A DNA stretch of 14,192 nt from Candidatus Aminicenantota bacterium (GCA_029939015.1 JAOZTV010000042.1:1-14192); one strand, 5' to 3'. Numbered from the stretch's first letter, positions 1 to 7,582 are shown. Program-made: numbers and translations. Notes: a model not told the origin generated them from the letters alone.

Positions 1-16
1 CAATCTTTTTATCCAT
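1..16 (-). CDS. 5' end of an unidentified gene running off the left edge
   Basis: A minus-strand ATG at 16-14 is followed by four more open codons (reading M-D-K-K-I) before the window ends. The fragment is far too short to identify. It is listed only because a near-perfect extended -10 box (minus strand, 27-22) lies five bases before the ATG. That is the same spacing seen at other operon-leading genes in this window. It has no Shine-Dalgarno sequence. It would be transcribed in the same direction as the RNA-ligase-like gene, from which the octamer repeat separates it. Confidence 0.35.
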
Positions 17-21
17 TTGGA

Positions 22-51
22 ATTATAACATATCAAAGGCTTATAAGGCAA
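22..51 (-). promoter_or_regulatory. Candidate promoter reading left, -35 supplied by the octamer repeat
   Basis: On the minus strand TTGCCT (51-46) is followed by 18 bases and TATAAT (27-22), with an extended TG two bases further upstream (30-29). The -10 box is consensus and the -35 matches 4 of 6. The -35 is the first unit of the octamer array, so the repeat may contribute to promoter function. The start codon of the leftward gene lies at 16. Confidence 0.45.
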
Positions 52-144
52 AGAGGCAAAGAGGCAGAGAGGCAAGGAGAGATGCTATAGAAAAGCTATT
101 ATTAATGTTCCTCATTGCCTTCTTGCCTCTCTGCCTCTTTGCCT
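46..144. repeat. Inverted pair of four-unit octamer arrays (AGGCAAAG type)
   Basis: Positions 46-77 hold four tandem octamers: AGGCAAAG, AGGCAAAG, AGGCAGAG, AGGCAAGG. Positions 113-144 hold four more on the other strand: AGGCAAAG, AGGCAGAG, AGGCAAGA, AGGCAATG. The bases 54-76 and 122-144 form a perfect 23-bp inverted repeat with a 45-base centre. An RNA from either strand could fold into a long stem. No T-run follows either arm, so it is not a standard intrinsic terminator. The right arm lies inside the end of the RNA-ligase-like gene. The G+C and purine bias are unlike the surroundings. It has no transposase and no obvious target duplication, so whether it is mobile is unknown. Confidence 0.9.
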
Positions 145-869
145 TTACTATTCTTATCATAATTTATGATTTCAATTTTATCTGTGTAGAACCAATCGAA
201 CATATCTCTTCTTAGTTTTGCACGCCATGATTTTCCTTCTTCTTTTCTTTTAAGATTATAAAAAATAACCCCTTCAGCCATAACTTTGTCTTTTAATCCA
301 AGTTTTGAAGCTCTCTTGGTATATAATCTTGAAAATAGCCAGTCTTTAAACCATGTACTCCAGTTATCAAAGGTTCTTTCATGTTCGTCAAAGGATCTAT
401 ACCTTAAATCCTTTATTGCCTTTTCAAAAGGATACCATTCGTGTACTTGGAGTTTATATGGGTTACCCTGAAGTTTGGGACCCAATAATTCGCCTGCTTG
501 CTCACCATCTTTTAGAACATAGCCCTTACCTATGGCTTGAAAAATACCTTCGATAATGAATGTTTTACCTTTTATTACCTGTAAAGGATCTATTACATTT
601 AATCTGTTTTGAACATGGGTAAGCCTTCCATCTTCAGTTAATATTTTTACATTAGAACCATCTAGCTTTTCAACTGCAAATGTATCCGGATCATCAAAGA
701 CCCATTCATAACCGGGATTAATTTTATCAACCACAAGATATGCTTTAGGCTCTCTCAACATCAACTTAGATCCGTGTTTCTTCCATTGCTCCCTATTAAC
801 CTTAAACGTTTCTCTTATAAAAGGACAATACAGTTTTGGGAAATCTGACAATATGTTTTTTTTTTCCAT
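102..869 (-). CDS. RNA-ligase-like ATP-dependent nucleotidyltransferase
   Basis: This 255-residue protein has the motif set of the covalent nucleotidyltransferases (RNA ligases, DNA ligases, capping enzymes). Motif I is KLDGSN at 68-73, with Lys68 the expected AMP-accepting lysine. A motif III-like FIIEGIF lies at 104-110, motif IV (AEGVIFY) at 198-204, and a motif V-like WRAKLRR at 215-221 with Lys218. A GPKLQGNPY block at 130-138 lies between motifs III and IV. There is no OB-fold or adenylation partner domain of DNA-ligase size, so an RNA ligase is the best reading. The substrate is unknown, and no kinase/phosphatase or RtcB-type repair partner is adjacent. The start (ATG at 869-867) lacks a Shine-Dalgarno sequence and sits six bases after a -10 box. 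Codons two to four contain a run of ten A. Residues about 243-252 are encoded by the octamer repeat, so the tail (basic then acidic) is probably not ancestral. G+C is about 35 %, above its neighbours, which may indicate transfer. Confidence 0.8.
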   Translation of the reverse strand: MEKKNILSDFPKLYCPFIRETFKVNREQWKKHGSKLMLREPKAYLVVDKINPGYEWVFDDPDTFAVEKLDGSNVKILTEDGRLTHVQNRLNVIDPLQVIKGKTFIIEGIFQAIGKGYVLKDGEQAGELLGPKLQGNPYKLQVHEWYPFEKAIKDLRYRSFDEHERTFDNWSTWFKDWLFSRLYTKRASKLGLKDKVMAEGVIFYNLKRKEEGKSWRAKLRRDMFDWFYTDKIEIINYDKNSKGKEAERQEGNEEH

Positions 870-875
870 TTATAA

Positions 876-904
876 TTAATATCAAAACTGAAAAAATAAG
901 TCAA
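876..904 (-). promoter_or_regulatory. Candidate promoter of the RNA-ligase-like gene
   Basis: On the minus strand TTGACT (904-899), 17 bases, then TATTAA (881-876) preceded by the extended TGa (884-882). Six bases separate the -10 from the ATG at 869, so transcription would begin at or next to the start codon. The -35 matches 5 of 6 and the -10 matches 4 of 6. Confidence 0.55.
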
Positions 905-919
905 TAGTTTTATTGACTT
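898..919. promoter_or_regulatory. 9-bp inverted repeat joining two divergent -35 boxes
   Basis: AAGTCAATA (898-906) and TATTGACTT (911-919) are perfect reverse complements around GTTT. Each arm contains a TTGACT -35 box, one for the leftward RNA-ligase-like gene and one for rightward mglA. It may be an operator for a dimeric regulator acting on both genes, or just the consequence of two identical back-to-back -35 boxes. Confidence 0.6.
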
Positions 920-941
920 TAAAATATAAAAATGAGAAAAT
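913..941 (+). promoter_or_regulatory. Candidate promoter of the mglA-mltD-comM operon
   Basis: TTGACT (913-918), 17 bases, then GAAAAT (936-941), a 4-of-6 match to the -10 consensus, with an extended TG at 933-934. The ATG of mglA begins ten bases later at 952 and no Shine-Dalgarno sequence lies between, so the leader would be only a few bases or absent. A TATAAA at 941-946 is better as a -10 hexamer but is 22 bases from the -35. Confidence 0.45.
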
Positions 942-951
942 ATAAACTAAT

Positions 952-1959
952 ATGTTTATTAATCATACATCAAAACAGGTAACAGCGAAGATAGTTTATT
1001 ATGGTACAGGATTAAGTGGAAAGACCACTAATTTACAGTATATCTACTCTATTACTAATCCAAGATCCAGAGGTGAGTTAATCAGCATGGAGACAGACAT
1101 TGAAAGAACACTCTTTTTTGATCTTCTACCTCTAAATGTTGGATCAATAAATGGTTACGAAACAAAATTTCAACTATATACTGTACCCGGACAAATATTC
1201 TATGATTCTACAAGGAAAATAGTATTAAAAGGTGTTGACGGTATTGTTTTTGTTGGTGATTCTCAGGAATTAATGGCTCAGGGCAATATTGATAGTTTTG
1301 AAAACTTAAAAATAAATCTCATTGAACAAGGCATTGATGTAAATAAAATCCCCATTATTATACAGTATAATAAAAGAGACTTAAAAAACATCCTATCTAT
1401 TGACCAGTTGAATAGCAATATAAACTACTTAAATTTTCCGTTTTTTGAAGCCGTAGCGACTAAGGGAGAAGGCGTAATAAATACATTAAAAAGCATATCG
1501 TCTTTAACTCTTACAAAGATAAAACAAGAAATTGACTCCAGTTACCAGGAAAACATTAAACCTCCGGTGATAAATTTTGATACTGATAATAAAAAAAAAA
1601 TCAAACATATCGAAGATATTCCACAAAAAATTATAAATGTAGATAATATTGAAGATCTTGAGCTTCAAATTGACATAGAATCTGATTCTAAAAGCCATAA
1701 TATACCAAATATTACAGCCTTTAATAAAACTAAAAGCCCTGTTGAAAAAAAAAATGACATATTTTCAAAAAAAAGCCTTAAAATACTAAATGCTCTAAAT
1801 GATAATACACGCAAAACAATTATAAAAAAAATAAAATTTGATGATACAAAAAATTTTATAAAAATAAGTAATTCAAATTCTGAAACAATTGATTCTTTTG
1901 AATTAGATTTAGATGAAAATACAAAAAAAATCACAATTATTATTGATGTTGAAAAATAA
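952..1959 (+). CDS. mglA: MglA-like small Ras-like GTPase with a long C-terminal extension
   Basis: Residues 1-193 are a clear MglA, the Ras-like GTPase that sets the leading pole and drives type IV pilus or gliding motility in Myxococcus. The P-loop GTGLSGKT is at 18-25. The family's TVPGQ stands in place of DxxGQ at 77-81. The Arg52/Gln81 pair matches the intrinsic catalytic Arg53/Gln82 of M. xanthus MglA. NKRD for guanine is at 140-143. MglA proteins are normally about 195 residues; this one is 335. The extra 140 residues comprise a Lys/Asp/Asn-rich, probably flexible stretch (about 195-280) and a short segment predicted by eye to be beta-rich near the end (about 300-334). No MglB (Roadblock) gene is adjacent. 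The start matches the family's usual MxFIN beginning and has no Shine-Dalgarno sequence. The gene heads an operon, and its end overlaps the transglycosylase start. The tail is extremely A-rich, with two A10 runs (1591-1600, 1745-1754). Confidence 0.88.
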   Translation: MFINHTSKQVTAKIVYYGTGLSGKTTNLQYIYSITNPRSRGELISMETDIERTLFFDLLPLNVGSINGYETKFQLYTVPGQIFYDSTRKIVLKGVDGIVFVGDSQELMAQGNIDSFENLKINLIEQGIDVNKIPIIIQYNKRDLKNILSIDQLNSNINYLNFPFFEAVATKGEGVINTLKSISSLTLTKIKQEIDSSYQENIKPPVINFDTDNKKKIKHIEDIPQKIINVDNIEDLELQIDIESDSKSHNIPNITAFNKTKSPVEKKNDIFSKKSLKILNALNDNTRKTIIKKIKFDDTKNFIKISNSNSETIDSFELDLDENTKKITIIIDVEK

Positions 1960-3346
1960 TTATTTTAAACAGAGCATATCGCTTGTAAGTTTATTTTTAT
2001 TATTAACCGGATGCTCTTTTTTTAATAAAAATGTTACACCTGAAACTAATACAGTAATTACCCTACCACCTATAGTTCAAAGAGCAGAAACAAATTTTAA
2101 TAAAGGTAAGTCGTTACTATTAGAAGGAAAAATTGACGAATCAAAATATTTTTTTGACCGTACTATTGATATTTTAATTGATGCTGAGAGTAACAACAAA
2201 ACAATCAAAAAACATCTAATTTCTTATATTGATAAAATAGCAAGCATTGAATTGGAATATTTAAAAGAATCTAACTCAATCAATGAAAACATTGAAAAAG
2301 ATAATGCTTTTTTAGACGAAATTATTTCAACTCCTCTCTTTTTCCCTTCTAAAAAAGACATTTTAAATTTTAAAAAAATTATCAAAAAGTCTAAACCTGT
2401 TTTTTCAATTCCTATCATAATAAACCCAAGAGTTGTTTCTTTTTTAAAGGCATTTCAAAACATAAAACATAATAGTATTCAAAGAGCCTTAAATCGCTCT
2501 TCCAGATATATAAAACAATTTAGGGAAACATTCAAAAAAATGGGAGTACCAGAAGACCTAGCTTATTTACCAATAATTGAAAGTGGTTTTAGAGTACAGG
2601 CTATTTCAAGAGCAAGAGCAAGCGGAATGTGGCAATTTATGTCAGCTACAGCAAGAATGTTTAATTTAAAGGTTGACTGGGTGGTTGATGAAAGACGAGA
2701 CCCATTTAAATCCTCTATTGCTGCTGCAAAGCTACTTAAACGCCTTTATCAAAGATATGGAAGCTGGTATATGGCCTTAGCCTCTTATAATGGTGGGACA
2801 AGAAGAATAAATAGAGCCATAAGAAAACTTAAAACTAAGGATTTTTTTAAAATTGCGAAATCAAGATATATAAAGCGGGAAACAAAAAATTATGTCCCGG
2901 CTTTTTTAGCTTCAATAATTATTGCAAAATCACCAAAGGAATATGGTTTTACAATTACTCAAGAAGTTTCTGATTTTGATAACACAAAAATAATAAAAAT
3001 CCCATCACCTGTTGATTTAAAAACCATAGCAAAATTATCAAAAATAAGCTATGCTAAACTAAAAAAGTTAAATCCAGAGTTGATTAGACATTTTACCCCA
3101 TTTAATAAAAAATATTATAATCTAAGAGTGCCATCACTTTTAAATGAAATTGTTTTGAGCAAATTAAAAAGATTACCACCACAAAAAAAATATTTTGTTG
3201 GTTGGTATAGGATAAAACGAGGAGATAGTCTTTATTCAATAGCAAGAAAATATAAGACAAGTGTAAGAAAATTAAAAAGAGTCAATAAATTAAGAAGAAA
3301 TTTAATTAAGCCGGGTAGAAGATTACTCATCCCAAGAGGTAGATAA
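1946..3346 (+). CDS. mltD: MltD-like membrane-bound lytic murein transglycosylase, lipoprotein
   Basis: Cleaves the glycan chain of peptidoglycan to 1,6-anhydroMurNAc products, at the outer membrane. An in-frame ATG at 1913 would give 477 residues. I prefer the ATG at 1946 (466 residues), because it places a compact lipoprotein signal directly at the start: a basic N-terminus, SLVSLFLLL, then lipobox LTGC with Cys23. The catalytic SLT domain spans about 190-330. It holds IIESGF with catalytic Glu212, GMWQFM at 227-232 and the substrate-cleft ASYNGG at 279-284. A single LysM motif lies at about 420-463 (YRIKRGDSLYSIA to LLIP), for glycan binding. Family members often carry two or more LysM copies; a more degenerate one may lie at about 350-400. 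The region 45-170 is low-complexity and not recognised. It overlaps mglA by 14 bases and is followed six bases later by comM, so the three are co-transcribed. Confidence 0.9.
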   Translation: MLKNNYFKQSISLVSLFLLLTGCSFFNKNVTPETNTVITLPPIVQRAETNFNKGKSLLLEGKIDESKYFFDRTIDILIDAESNNKTIKKHLISYIDKIASIELEYLKESNSINENIEKDNAFLDEIISTPLFFPSKKDILNFKKIIKKSKPVFSIPIIINPRVVSFLKAFQNIKHNSIQRALNRSSRYIKQFRETFKKMGVPEDLAYLPIIESGFRVQAISRARASGMWQFMSATARMFNLKVDWVVDERRDPFKSSIAAAKLLKRLYQRYGSWYMALASYNGGTRRINRAIRKLKTKDFFKIAKSRYIKRETKNYVPAFLASIIIAKSPKEYGFTITQEVSDFDNTKIIKIPSPVDLKTIAKLSKISYAKLKKLNPELIRHFTPFNKKYYNLRVPSLLNEIVLSKLKRLPPQKKYFVGWYRIKRGDSLYSIARKYKTSVRKLKRVNKLRRNLIKPGRRLLIPRGR

Positions 3347-3352
3347 AGACTT

Positions 3353-4888
3353 ATGATTAGTAAAATAAACTCAATTGTCCTAAATGGACTTGAAATAACA
3401 CAAACAGAGGTTGAGGTCGGATTTTCTAAGGGAATCCCAGGTATCACAATCGTCGGACTACCAGATAATGCAGTAAAAGAAAGTCGTGAAAGAATTAAAT
3501 TTGCAATAAAAAACTCAGGTTTTGAATATCCAAGAAAACAGAAAATTGTTATCAACCTATCCCCTGCAGATATTAGAAAAGAAGGATCATCTCTTGACTT
3601 ACCAATTGCTGCAGGTATTTTAATAAATAAATTATCTTTAGCTGAAGAACTTTTTAAAGATTTTTTATTTTATGGGGAATTAAATTTGAATGGGGAATTA
3701 AACCCTGTAAAAGGTGTATTAAATCTTGCAATTTTTGCAAAACAAAATAATTTTAAAGCAATTATTATACCTTTTGAAAATCGCAAAGAGGCTTCTTTTG
3801 TAAAAGGAATAGACGTTTTTGCCTTTAGAAATCTCAATGAAGTATTTACATTTATTTTATCCCCTGATACACACGCTCCAAGTATTCCTGAAAACAATGA
3901 AATTTTAAAAAAAGAAAATCATACACATAATTTTTCAGAGATAAAAGGACAGTATATTGCAAAGAGAGCTATGGAAATCTCAGCAGCAGGTTTTCATAAT
4001 TTATTAATGATTGGCCCTCCTGGTTCAGGTAAATCAATGTTATCAAAAGCTTTGCCATCTATTCTTCCTAATATGACAGACAATGAAATCCTTGAAACTT
4101 CATTAATCTATAGTTCTGCCGGTTTATTAAACAGGAATAAAAATCTTATTTATGCAAGACCTTTCAGATCTCCTCATCATACAATTTCTGATGTTGGAAT
4201 AAGTGGTGGTGGTAAATACCCTATGCCTGGTGAAATATCTCTTGCACATAATGGAGTTTTATTTTTAGATGAACTCCCCTATTTTAAAAAGAGCGCATTG
4301 GAAGTTTTAAGACAACCGCTTGAAGATGGACAAATTACCATTTCACGTTCTCTTTCATCTCAAACCTATCCGGCAAAATTTATGTTAATTGCTGCAATGA
4401 ACCCCTGCGAAGATTCAATTGGACTTAAAGACCCAAATTTTAATAGATGTTCAGAAACACAGAAAAGAAATTATTACTCTAAAATTTCCGGACCACTTCT
4501 TGACAGGATTGATATTCAAATTGAAATAAAAAAATTAAAAATTGATGAAATCACGTCTGATACAAAGGCAGAATGTTCTATAATAATTAAGAACAGGGTT
4601 ATTAAAGCAAGAAATATTCAGTTAAAACGATTTAAAAATCTTGAATTAAACGTTTATGCTAATGCTCAAATGTCAAATAAGGAAATAAAAATATTTTGTA
4701 AATTAAACGATGAAAGCGAAAATATCATGAAAATTGCAACTGAGAAAATGAATCTAAGTACAAGAAGTTATTTTAAAATATTAAAAATTGCCAGAACTAT
4801 TGCAGACCTCGATAATTCAAAATCAATAAAGACAGTTCATATTCAGGAGGCTTTACAATATAGAACCTTGAATTTTGCAAATTTATAG
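3353..4888 (+). CDS. comM: ComM/YifB family AAA+ ATPase (Mg-chelatase-like)
   Basis: ComM is a hexameric AAA+ helicase that promotes branch migration during recombination of incoming DNA in natural transformation, and it is widespread in bacteria. At 511 residues the protein is full length. The N-terminal LonC-like domain begins with the family's xxVNGLE-type start and a GIPGITIVGLPD block at 27-38. Walker A is GPPGSGKS (221-228) and Walker B is VLFLDE (302-307). The sensor/arginine region is GPLLDRID (380-387), and a Mg-chelatase C-terminal domain occupies about 405-505. The usual NPCPCG...CxC four-cysteine motif is degenerate: NPCED (350-354) and RCSE (365-368) keep only Cys352 and Cys366. 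It lies six bases after mltD. A purine-rich AAGAGG (3334-3339) is the only Shine-Dalgarno candidate and is somewhat far from the ATG. Its stop codon overlaps that of the convergent sensor kinase. Confidence 0.95.
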   Translation: MISKINSIVLNGLEITQTEVEVGFSKGIPGITIVGLPDNAVKESRERIKFAIKNSGFEYPRKQKIVINLSPADIRKEGSSLDLPIAAGILINKLSLAEELFKDFLFYGELNLNGELNPVKGVLNLAIFAKQNNFKAIIIPFENRKEASFVKGIDVFAFRNLNEVFTFILSPDTHAPSIPENNEILKKENHTHNFSEIKGQYIAKRAMEISAAGFHNLLMIGPPGSGKSMLSKALPSILPNMTDNEILETSLIYSSAGLLNRNKNLIYARPFRSPHHTISDVGISGGGKYPMPGEISLAHNGVLFLDELPYFKKSALEVLRQPLEDGQITISRSLSSQTYPAKFMLIAAMNPCEDSIGLKDPNFNRCSETQKRNYYSKISGPLLDRIDIQIEIKKLKIDEITSDTKAECSIIIKNRVIKARNIQLKRFKNLELNVYANAQMSNKEIKIFCKLNDESENIMKIATEKMNLSTRSYFKILKIARTIADLDNSKSIKTVHIQEALQYRTLNFANL

Positions 4889-7582
4889 CAAATTCTTTAT
4901 AGCTATTCCTATTCTCTCAATTGTATATGGTTTTGAGACATAAGAGTTAGCTCCAAGACTTAGTGCTTCCTTTACCCTATCGGACTCTGAATAACCACTC
5001 ACAATAACAACTTTAATATTTGGATGAATCTTTATTATTTTTTTATATGTATCAAGTCCATCTATTCCAGGATCCATTATCATATCTAAAATACAAAGAT
5101 CAACAGAATTTTTTTCTAAAAACTTTATTGCATTTTCTCCACTTGAAACTGTAAAGACTGAATAACCCAATTCATTTAATAATGTTAAAGATATTTCTCT
5201 CTGAGTTTCTTCATCATCAATAATTAGTATCCTTTCACCTGTGCCTGTATATTCTAATACATTTGCACTATCTGATTTTATAATCCTTAATCCATTAGTT
5301 ATTGGGAAATAGAGTTCAAAGCTTGTTCCTTTTCCAACAATACTTTTAACATCAATAAAACCCTTATGGTCCTCGACAGTTCCCCATACAACAGCCATCC
5401 CAAGCCCTGTACCACTTCTTCCCATTTTTTTTTTGGTATAAAATGGCTCAAATATTTTATTAAGATCTAACTCTGTTATGCCACTTCCTGTATCAATGAT
5501 TTTCAGGACTATATAATCTCCTTTATTAATTCGACTATAATAACCTTTTAAATCATCATTTAGACTTATTAATTCAGTTATTATTGTAATACTGCCTTCT
5601 TTAACTATAGATTCAGCCGCATTTGAGACAAGGTTCATTATTGTTTTTGATATATGCAAAAAAGAACCTTTTATATTTGGAATATTTTTATCAAGTTTAG
5701 TTTCTATCTTAACCTTTGGATAATAGAATTTTAATTTTTCAAAAACAGGCGTTTCTAAATAATCTATGATTATTTCATTAAGGTTTTCAATTGTATCAAT
5801 AGAAACGCCTCTTCTTGCCAGAGTTAAAAGATCCTGAACAATAGCAGCAGCCTTTAAGCCTGATTGCTGTATAGTCAAAACGGTTCTTTTTAAAGGACTA
5901 TCATTTGGAAGTTTTTTTAAAATTATATCTGGATAACTCACAATAGCCCCGAGTACATTATTTAAATCATGTGCAACACCACCTGCAAGTTTTCCGATAA
6001 CTTCCATTTTTCCCAAATGGATTAGATTTTTTTCATTCTCCCAATGCTCTATTACACTTGCAATAGTATTTGAAATAATTGAAAGTACATTTAAATCGTC
6101 AATTGAATATCTATTGCTATCAGAATAGCTCTGAAGAACAATAACTCCAATTATTTTATCATCTGTAACTTTCAAAGGTACACCTAACCATGATTTAGAG
6201 TCAATACCTATCATATCTACTTCATTTTCTTTAAGTATTATTTCATCATCATAATCCTTTATAAGAAAAGGTTTCTTAGTCCTAAAAACAAGATGAGTTA
6301 AACCTTTTTTTAAATCTGTTGGTATATCAGGTGCAATATACTCTTCAGGGTTAATATCAACAACATAGGGAAAAGTATAAATACCATTTTCTTCATCTTT
6401 AATAAGAGCAATATAAAAATTTTCTGCATCCATTAATAAACCTATCTGTTGATGAACTTTTATAGACAATTCCTTTAAATTCTTTATCTTAATACTAGCT
6501 TCAGAAATATTTAATAGAACATCTTTGATTTTCTCATTTTTCTTTATCTCTGTAACATCTTTAATAACACAAACAATGCCATCAATAACACCAATTTTAT
6601 TAATAATAGTTGAGTATGAAATCAGAACATCTACATCAATATCATCTTTTGTTCTAAAAACAGTTTCAATATTATTAAAACCATCTTTTATATCAATAGC
6701 TTCAAAAACTTTTTTTTCATCTGATTTATTTTTTAAAAGAATATTTAAAGGCATTCCTTTTAGCTCAACTTCTGTAAATCCATAAGATTTTATTACTGCA
6801 TTATTAACAAATATTATATGTTTTTTAATACTCACAATTATTAAACAATCAAACATTGTATTGATAATATTCTTTGTCACAAATTCAGGTAAAATATCAA
6901 GCTCTTTATATTTTACTAAACCATAAACCGAAAACACTCCCCATAAAACTCCTAAAATACTTCCAAAATTTGGTATATTTGTGATATTTAATACTATAGA
7001 TAGAAAAACATCTGAAATAAAAGTTAAAACGAAGGCTATTGCTCCACCATAAATAATTATCTTCATCTGCTTAATTCTTAATTTATTTTGTGAAGTTTTT
7101 ATCATATTTATTCCAAGATAAACTGAATATGCATTAAATACAAATGTATAAGTGAAAAACAAATATGACCAAATTGTATTTTTCCATATTGCCCGCCAAC
7201 CAAAATCCATCATTACAGGTACAGACATCAAGCCACGCCATTGTGCTATTACAAAAAGAATTGGAAGACCAAATAAGAAAATCAATAAATACTTCTTTGC
7301 AATTATATCTCTTTTTTTGGTAAATACAAGAATAAATATTAGCATTATGCTACTTAAATAAATCCATCCAAAACTGGCAAAATTAATATATAAAAAAGCG
7401 GTATTTTCAGATATTGAATTGGAAAAAAACAAAATAGTAAAAAAGCTCCATACCATAAAACAAAACAGAAAAAGTGACAAAAAATATGCAGGTTTAAACT
7501 TGGGTAATTTGATTAATAGAATTATTATAAGAAATATATATATAAAAAAAGCAATAACATTTAATATTTGCATAATATTCAT
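4883..7582 (-). CDS. Hybrid sensor histidine kinase: 7TM-PAS-GAF-HisKA-HATPase-receiver
   Basis: An 899-residue membrane sensor kinase. Seven hydrophobic segments lie between 5 and 225, in the pattern of the histidine-kinase N-terminal 7TM sensor module. A PAS domain (about 238-345) and a GAF domain (about 355-515, with WLGVPL at 465-470) follow. The HisKA H-box is GGVAHDLNN with phosphoacceptor His538. The ATPase domain has an N-box MNLVSNAAES with Asn654, DTGSGI at 697-702 and GTGLGMAVV at 724-732. A C-terminal receiver (783-899) has the acidic pair Asp789/Asp790, phospho-acceptor Asp833, Ser862 and Lys884. This is a complete internal phosphorelay start, but there is no Hpt or DNA-binding regulator next to it, so the output partner is elsewhere. 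The start is supported by TTGAGG (minus strand, 7596-7591) eight bases upstream. It lies 51 bases after the GNAT gene and may belong to the same transcript. A weak TTGAAT-N17-TAGTAT in that gap is possible. The ligand sensed is unknown. Confidence 0.93.
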   Translation of the reverse strand: MNIMQILNVIAFFIYIFLIIILLIKLPKFKPAYFLSLFLFCFMVWSFFTILFFSNSISENTAFLYINFASFGWIYLSSIMLIFILVFTKKRDIIAKKYLLIFLFGLPILFVIAQWRGLMSVPVMMDFGWRAIWKNTIWSYLFFTYTFVFNAYSVYLGINMIKTSQNKLRIKQMKIIIYGGAIAFVLTFISDVFLSIVLNITNIPNFGSILGVLWGVFSVYGLVKYKELDILPEFVTKNIINTMFDCLIIVSIKKHIIFVNNAVIKSYGFTEVELKGMPLNILLKNKSDEKKVFEAIDIKDGFNNIETVFRTKDDIDVDVLISYSTIINKIGVIDGIVCVIKDVTEIKKNEKIKDVLLNISEASIKIKNLKELSIKVHQQIGLLMDAENFYIALIKDEENGIYTFPYVVDINPEEYIAPDIPTDLKKGLTHLVFRTKKPFLIKDYDDEIILKENEVDMIGIDSKSWLGVPLKVTDDKIIGVIVLQSYSDSNRYSIDDLNVLSIISNTIASVIEHWENEKNLIHLGKMEVIGKLAGGVAHDLNNVLGAIVSYPDIILKKLPNDSPLKRTVLTIQQSGLKAAAIVQDLLTLARRGVSIDTIENLNEIIIDYLETPVFEKLKFYYPKVKIETKLDKNIPNIKGSFLHISKTIMNLVSNAAESIVKEGSITIITELISLNDDLKGYYSRINKGDYIVLKIIDTGSGITELDLNKIFEPFYTKKKMGRSGTGLGMAVVWGTVEDHKGFIDVKSIVGKGTSFELYFPITNGLRIIKSDSANVLEYTGTGERILIIDDEETQREISLTLLNELGYSVFTVSSGENAIKFLEKNSVDLCILDMIMDPGIDGLDTYKKIIKIHPNIKVVIVSGYSESDRVKEALSLGANSYVSKPYTIERIGIAIKNLL

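Noticed and set aside
46..144. CRISPR array or intrinsic terminator
   Set aside because: The units are contiguous octamers without spacers, and neither arm is followed by a T-run, so it is neither a CRISPR array nor a standard terminator.
286..556. Plus-strand open frames opposite the RNA-ligase-like gene
   Set aside because: They are shadows of the minus-strand gene, which has clear catalytic motifs; the shadows have no ribosome site or recognisable domain.
1504..1934. Minus-strand frames rich in Phe/Ile/Ser opposite the mglA tail
   Set aside because: Their hydrophobicity simply mirrors the Lys/Asn/Asp-rich A-rich codons of the sense strand.
1913..1945. Upstream ATG start for the transglycosylase (11 extra residues)
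   Set aside because: No ribosome site is seen, and it would place eleven mostly polar residues before an otherwise ideal lipoprotein signal peptide.
4885..4906. Small hairpin after comM as a bidirectional terminator
   Set aside because: Only five base pairs with a 12-base loop and no T-run, lying within the kinase coding region.
6525..7361. Plus-strand frames opposite the sensor kinase
   Set aside because: Antisense shadows of the PAS and membrane regions, without promoter, ribosome site or domain.
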